Assembly: GCA_016744795.1 (NCBI GenBank)
Contig: JADGDR010000017.1
Location: 1 to 36,607, forward strand
DNA: 36,607 bases
Direction: 5' to 3'
Source of the DNA: Sulfurospirillum sp.
Lineage (GTDB): Bacteria > Campylobacterota > Campylobacteria > Campylobacterales > Sulfurospirillaceae
A model generated the notes under the pieces. The model did no database searches, was not told the DNA's origin, and saw only the letters and a list, made by a program, of their open reading frames with translations. Positions 34,457-36,607 of the stretch are shown one piece after another. The position numbers were made by a program, and so were the translations under genes. Position 1 is the first letter of the stretch. Every line of letters begins with the position of its first letter.

Positions 34457-34531
34457 ATGCGGTCAAATTCAAGACTTCATTTAAAAGTTCTAAACTTACT
34501 CAAGACTGACAAACGACTCTCAGCAAGCTAG
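34457..34531 (+). CDS. Possible 24-codon leader ORF upstream of the helicase
   Basis: ATG at 34457 opens a 24-residue frame (MRSNSRLHLKVLNLLKTDK then RLSAS) ending in TAG inside the 5' arm of the first leader hairpin. Its ribosome binding site is weak (AGG 4-6 nt upstream), and the ATG overlaps the best -10 candidate (TAAAAT, 34453-34458), so it may not be in the transcript. Recorded because a stop codon within a hairpin is the layout of an attenuator. Confidence 0.2.
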   Translation: MRSNSRLHLKVLNLLKTDKRLSAS

Positions 34532-34650
34532 TAGGTTTTTGCATACTAGTTGCTAAGTTTATCAAACACATTTGAAAACTCACTAAATTTTATGTAGTAG
34601 GATACTTTCCTACGCTCACTTCACACTCGAAGTTTTGAACAAATCAAAAC
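34522..34650 (+). promoter_or_regulatory. Structured 5' leader of the DEAD-box helicase gene
   Basis: Three hairpins in a leader of about 200 nt: 34522-34554 (AGCAA-g-CTAGTA / TACTAG-TTGCT, 11 bp with a bulged G), 34597-34613 (GTAGGA / TCCTAC, 6 bp) and 34632-34650 (GTTTTGA / TCAAAAC, 7 bp). The last stands just before the ribosome binding site (CAGGA). Long structured leaders are common for cold-shock-type RNA helicases and may allow autoregulation (inference). Confidence 0.55.
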
Positions 34651-34663
34651 ACAGGAAAAAACA

Positions 34664-36244
34664 ATGGCAGTAACATTTGAATCATTTGGATTAAGCGAAA
34701 ATATCATGAAGGCAATCAAGGATGCTGGTTTTAAAGAGCCAAGCCCAGTTCAAGAAGAGGCAATCCCTTTAGTTCTTCAAGGTCATGATATAGTAGCACA
34801 AGCGCAAACAGGAACAGGAAAAACAGCAGCATTTGGGCTACCTGCAATGAGCATGATAGATACTCGTTCAAACAAAGTTGAAATTTTAGTAGTAACTCCA
34901 ACAAGAGAGCTTGCAACTCAAGTTAGTGATGAGCTTTTCACACTTGGACGTGAAGCAGGAATTAGAACAGTAACAGTGTATGGTGGTAGTTCATACTCAC
35001 GTCAAATAGGTCTTATAGAAAAAGGTGCTTCTGTTGTTGTAGCAACTCCAGGACGTCTAATAGATCTTCTAAAAAACAATAGATTAAGAGACTTCGCTCC
35101 AAAAATCATTGTTCTTGATGAAGCAGATGAAATGTTAGATATGGGATTCCTTGAAGATATTGAGCAAATTTTTTCATACATGCCTGAAAATAGACAAACA
35201 CTTCTTTTCTCAGCAACTATGCCTGAGCCTATCAAAAAACTTGCAAAGAAAATTTTAAAAGATCCAAAATATGTAAGTGTAACACCAAAAGACCATACAA
35301 CAAATGAAGATATTGATCAACAATACTATGTAATCAATGAGTACGAAAGAGATACTGCTATGGTTAGACTATTAGATGCTACTGACCCAATTAAATCAAT
35401 CGTATTTTGTAGAACAAAAAAAGAAGTTGACCGTCTTTCAAACCATCTTATGGCAATGGGTTATACAGCTAAAGGACTTCATGGAGATATGGAGCAAAAT
35501 CAAAGAGAAACAACAATTAAAGCATTTAGAAGTTCTCAACTTGAAATCCTAGTTGCAACTGACGTTGCTGCTCGTGGACTTAATGTTACAGATATTTCTC
35601 ATGTTTTTAACTTCCATATGCCTTTTGACCCAGAGAGTTATGTTCACCGTATTGGTAGAACAGGACGAGCGGGGAGAAAAGGAACTGCGATTACTTTAGT
35701 AACTCCAAACGAATACCACTCAATGCAAAGAATTGGTAAAAAAGTTGGTTCAAATTTAAATCAAAAACTTGTTCCTACTTTGCTAGATGTAAACAAAAGT
35801 AGATTAGAAAAAATGGCACATGATATAACTCATGCAAATTTAGATGACAATGCACAAGAGCTTTTAAATATTCTTAGTGAAAAAATGGATATGGCTCAAA
35901 TAGCTCTAAAACTTATAAGTGTTATGATGGAGAAAAACTCTCCACAAGGACCTGATAAAATTGGATTTGATAAAAACTCATTAAGTGGAATTATCAAAAG
36001 ACTTGCAGAAAAAGAGAGAAGCAAAGGTAATAGAAGATACGGAAGAAATTCAAGAGGCGGCAATGGTGGCGGTGGTTACCGTGGTGGTCGTGGTGGAAGT
36101 GGCGGTGGAAGCCGTAGTGGAAACAGAGACGGTGGTGGAAGCCGTGGAAGCCGTGACGGTGGCGGTAGCAGAGATGGCGGTGGAAGCCGTGGTAAAAGTA
36201 GTGATAGCAGAGGCGATCGCAACTCAAGAAGAAGACGCGACTAG
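34664..36244 (+). CDS. DEAD-box ATP-dependent RNA helicase with Gly/Arg/Ser-rich tail
   Basis: 526 residues. RNA helicase core: Q-motif FESFGL...PSPVQEEAIP (5-34), motif I AQTGTGKT (47-54), PTRELA (79-84), TPGR (128-131), DEAD (152-155), SAT (183-185), then ARGLNV and HRIGRTGRAGR near 310-335. All catalytic motifs are intact. A linker helix region (about 370-450) is followed by a 65-residue tail of GGGSR/RDGGGSR/GGYRGG repeats that should bind RNA non-specifically and could promote condensates or degradosome contact. It resembles DeaD/RhlE/CshA. It may unwind structured RNA in ribosome assembly, mRNA decay and cold adaptation. Single gene with a long leader, ending at the 36-bp palindrome. 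Confidence 0.92.
   Translation: MAVTFESFGLSENIMKAIKDAGFKEPSPVQEEAIPLVLQGHDIVAQAQTGTGKTAAFGLPAMSMIDTRSNKVEILVVTPTRELATQVSDELFTLGREAGIRTVTVYGGSSYSRQIGLIEKGASVVVATPGRLIDLLKNNRLRDFAPKIIVLDEADEMLDMGFLEDIEQIFSYMPENRQTLLFSATMPEPIKKLAKKILKDPKYVSVTPKDHTTNEDIDQQYYVINEYERDTAMVRLLDATDPIKSIVFCRTKKEVDRLSNHLMAMGYTAKGLHGDMEQNQRETTIKAFRSSQLEILVATDVAARGLNVTDISHVFNFHMPFDPESYVHRIGRTGRAGRKGTAITLVTPNEYHSMQRIGKKVGSNLNQKLVPTLLDVNKSRLEKMAHDITHANLDDNAQELLNILSEKMDMAQIALKLISVMMEKNSPQGPDKIGFDKNSLSGIIKRLAEKERSKGNRRYGRNSRGGNGGGGYRGGRGGSGGGSRSGNRDGGGSRGSRDGGGSRDGGGSRGKSSDSRGDRNSRRRRD
36050..36200 (+). repeat. Gly/Ser/Arg-encoding repeats in the helicase tail
   Basis: Imperfect tandem copies of GGTGGAAGCCGTGG-like units encode GGGSR and RDGGGSR. 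They are far richer in G+C than the rest of the window and use GGT/GGC Gly and CGT Arg codons where the neighbourhood uses AGA. Such repeats are prone to length change. Confidence 0.75.
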
Positions 36245-36252
36245 TCATTATC

Positions 36253-36288
36253 TTTACATGTAAAGGGGAATTCCCCTTTACATGTAAA
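36253..36288. terminator. 36-bp perfect palindrome, likely bidirectional terminator
   Basis: TTTACATGTAAAGGGG-AATT-CCCCTTTACATGTAAA, symmetric over its whole length: two exact TTTACATGTAAA units in inverted order around GGGGAATTCCCC. It lies between the convergent helicase gene and the DUF4405-like gene, 8 nt after one stop and 1 nt from the other. As RNA it gives a 16-bp stem with a 4-nt loop. No long U-tract follows on either strand. Confidence 0.7.
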
Positions 36289-36289
36289 C

Positions 36290-36607
36290 TCACAATTTAG
36301 TTAAAAGTGTATAAATATCCGTAGGTGTCAACTCTAAGGCATTAGCAATATCTCTTATTCTCATATTTGAATCAATATTATGTAAATTTTTTACTTGTAA
36401 AATTTTTATTGCTTTTTCTAAATCTATATTTCCCATATTACTTAAATCTAACAAAGTCTTTTTACCTAATTGCTCTGGTGGTGGCTTGATATTTATTTGC
36501 ATTTTATCTAAGTTTGATGGAGCATCAATAACAATAGATTTTTCTCCCCAATAATTTTTTAAATTTTCACCTAAATCTATAAAACCCTTAAATGGTTGAG
36601 TCAAGCT
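36290..36607 (-). CDS. Probable DUF4405-type membrane protein, C-terminal part only
   Basis: The gene runs off the right edge; the frame stays open through 36607, so the TTG at 36604 is probably not its start. The visible roughly 105 residues are soluble: a hydrophilic stretch (WGEKSIVIDAPSNLDKMQINIKPPPEQLGKKTL), then two small helical motifs, one GNIDLEKAIKILQVKNLHN and one MRIRDIANALELTPTDIYTLLTK. This tail, with 'R-IA...L.P.DIY..L', resembles the end of DUF4405 cytochrome-like membrane proteins of Campylobacterota, whose haem-binding membrane helices would lie outside the window. I am moderately sure of the family and do not know its function. Confidence 0.55.
   Translation of the reverse strand, partial: SLTQPFKGFIDLGENLKNYWGEKSIVIDAPSNLDKMQINIKPPPEQLGKKTLLDLSNMGNIDLEKAIKILQVKNLHNIDSNMRIRDIANALELTPTDIYTLLTKL

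Noticed and set aside
35985-36293. Open frames opposite or shifted in the helicase tail (Val/Glu-rich and His-rich translations)
   Set aside because: They are frame shadows of the GGGSR repeat, lacking ribosome binding sites and natural composition.
1-36607. CRISPR arrays, insertion sequences, rRNA genes or prophage genes
   Set aside because: No regularly spaced repeats, transposase, integrase or rRNA sequence was seen; the repeated 12-mer is irregularly spaced and palindromic.

Overview
The window is A+T-rich DNA from a free-living member of the Campylobacterota (an Arcobacter-, Sulfurimonas- or Sulfurospirillum-like organism). Evidence: the formate dehydrogenase locus follows the epsilonproteobacterial order (ModE-like regulator, fdhD, fdhC, fdhB, fdhA, small TAT protein, TorD-like chaperone). 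There is also an ArsS-type histidine kinase, TATAAT-type promoters without clear -35 boxes, and dense operons with ATGA or TAATG overlaps. The species cannot be read from the sequence.

About 1-22.2 kb is a nearly complete selenium/tungsten/formate module. It starts with the 3' part of tRNA-Sec (selC). After an unrelated Fsr-like MFS exporter come selD and yedF on the minus strand. SelD is itself a selenoprotein (in-frame TGA, U16). Next are a tungstate ABC transporter of the WtpABC/TupABC type, a ModE-like regulator with an unusual duplicated cysteine-containing N-terminus, and fdhD. The fdh operon follows: a multi-cluster ferredoxin, a TorD-like chaperone, a TAT mini-protein, FdhA with Sec187 and a SECIS hairpin, FdhB and FdhC. 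Divergent from it is a tight five-gene operon of a periplasmic binding protein, histidine kinase, response regulator, selA and selB. The pieces fit together: W/Mo uptake and FdhD supply the cofactor, SelA/SelB/SelC/SelD supply selenocysteine, TorD and TAT mature and export FdhA, and the two regulators are candidates to sense metal/redox state and an external ligand. Four near-identical palindromes (ATATGCA, 5-6 nt, TGCATAT) lie in front of tup, fdhD and fdh and near the yedF-selD unit. They look like the operator of a local regulon.

About 22.2-28.5 kb holds signalling and envelope genes: an EAL-HDOD gene broken by an in-frame TAA, a small unknown protein, a DsbC/DsbG-like periplasmic thioredoxin-fold protein, a PAS-rich diguanylate cyclase with an intact GGDEF and I-site, and an OmpR/ArsS-type two-component pair.

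About 28.5-34.4 kb is a TolC/adaptor/RND efflux operon followed by a TetR repressor gene. A TetR-style palindrome sits at the predicted promoter. About 34.4-36.2 kb is a DEAD-box RNA helicase with a structured leader and a Gly/Arg/Ser repeat tail. It ends at a 36-bp perfect palindrome facing a partial gene that I read as the C-terminus of a DUF4405-type membrane protein.

The 12-mer palindrome TTTACATGTAAA occurs exactly seven times, in genes and between them, and many more times with one mismatch. It appears to be a dispersed genome-level motif that no gene annotation explains.
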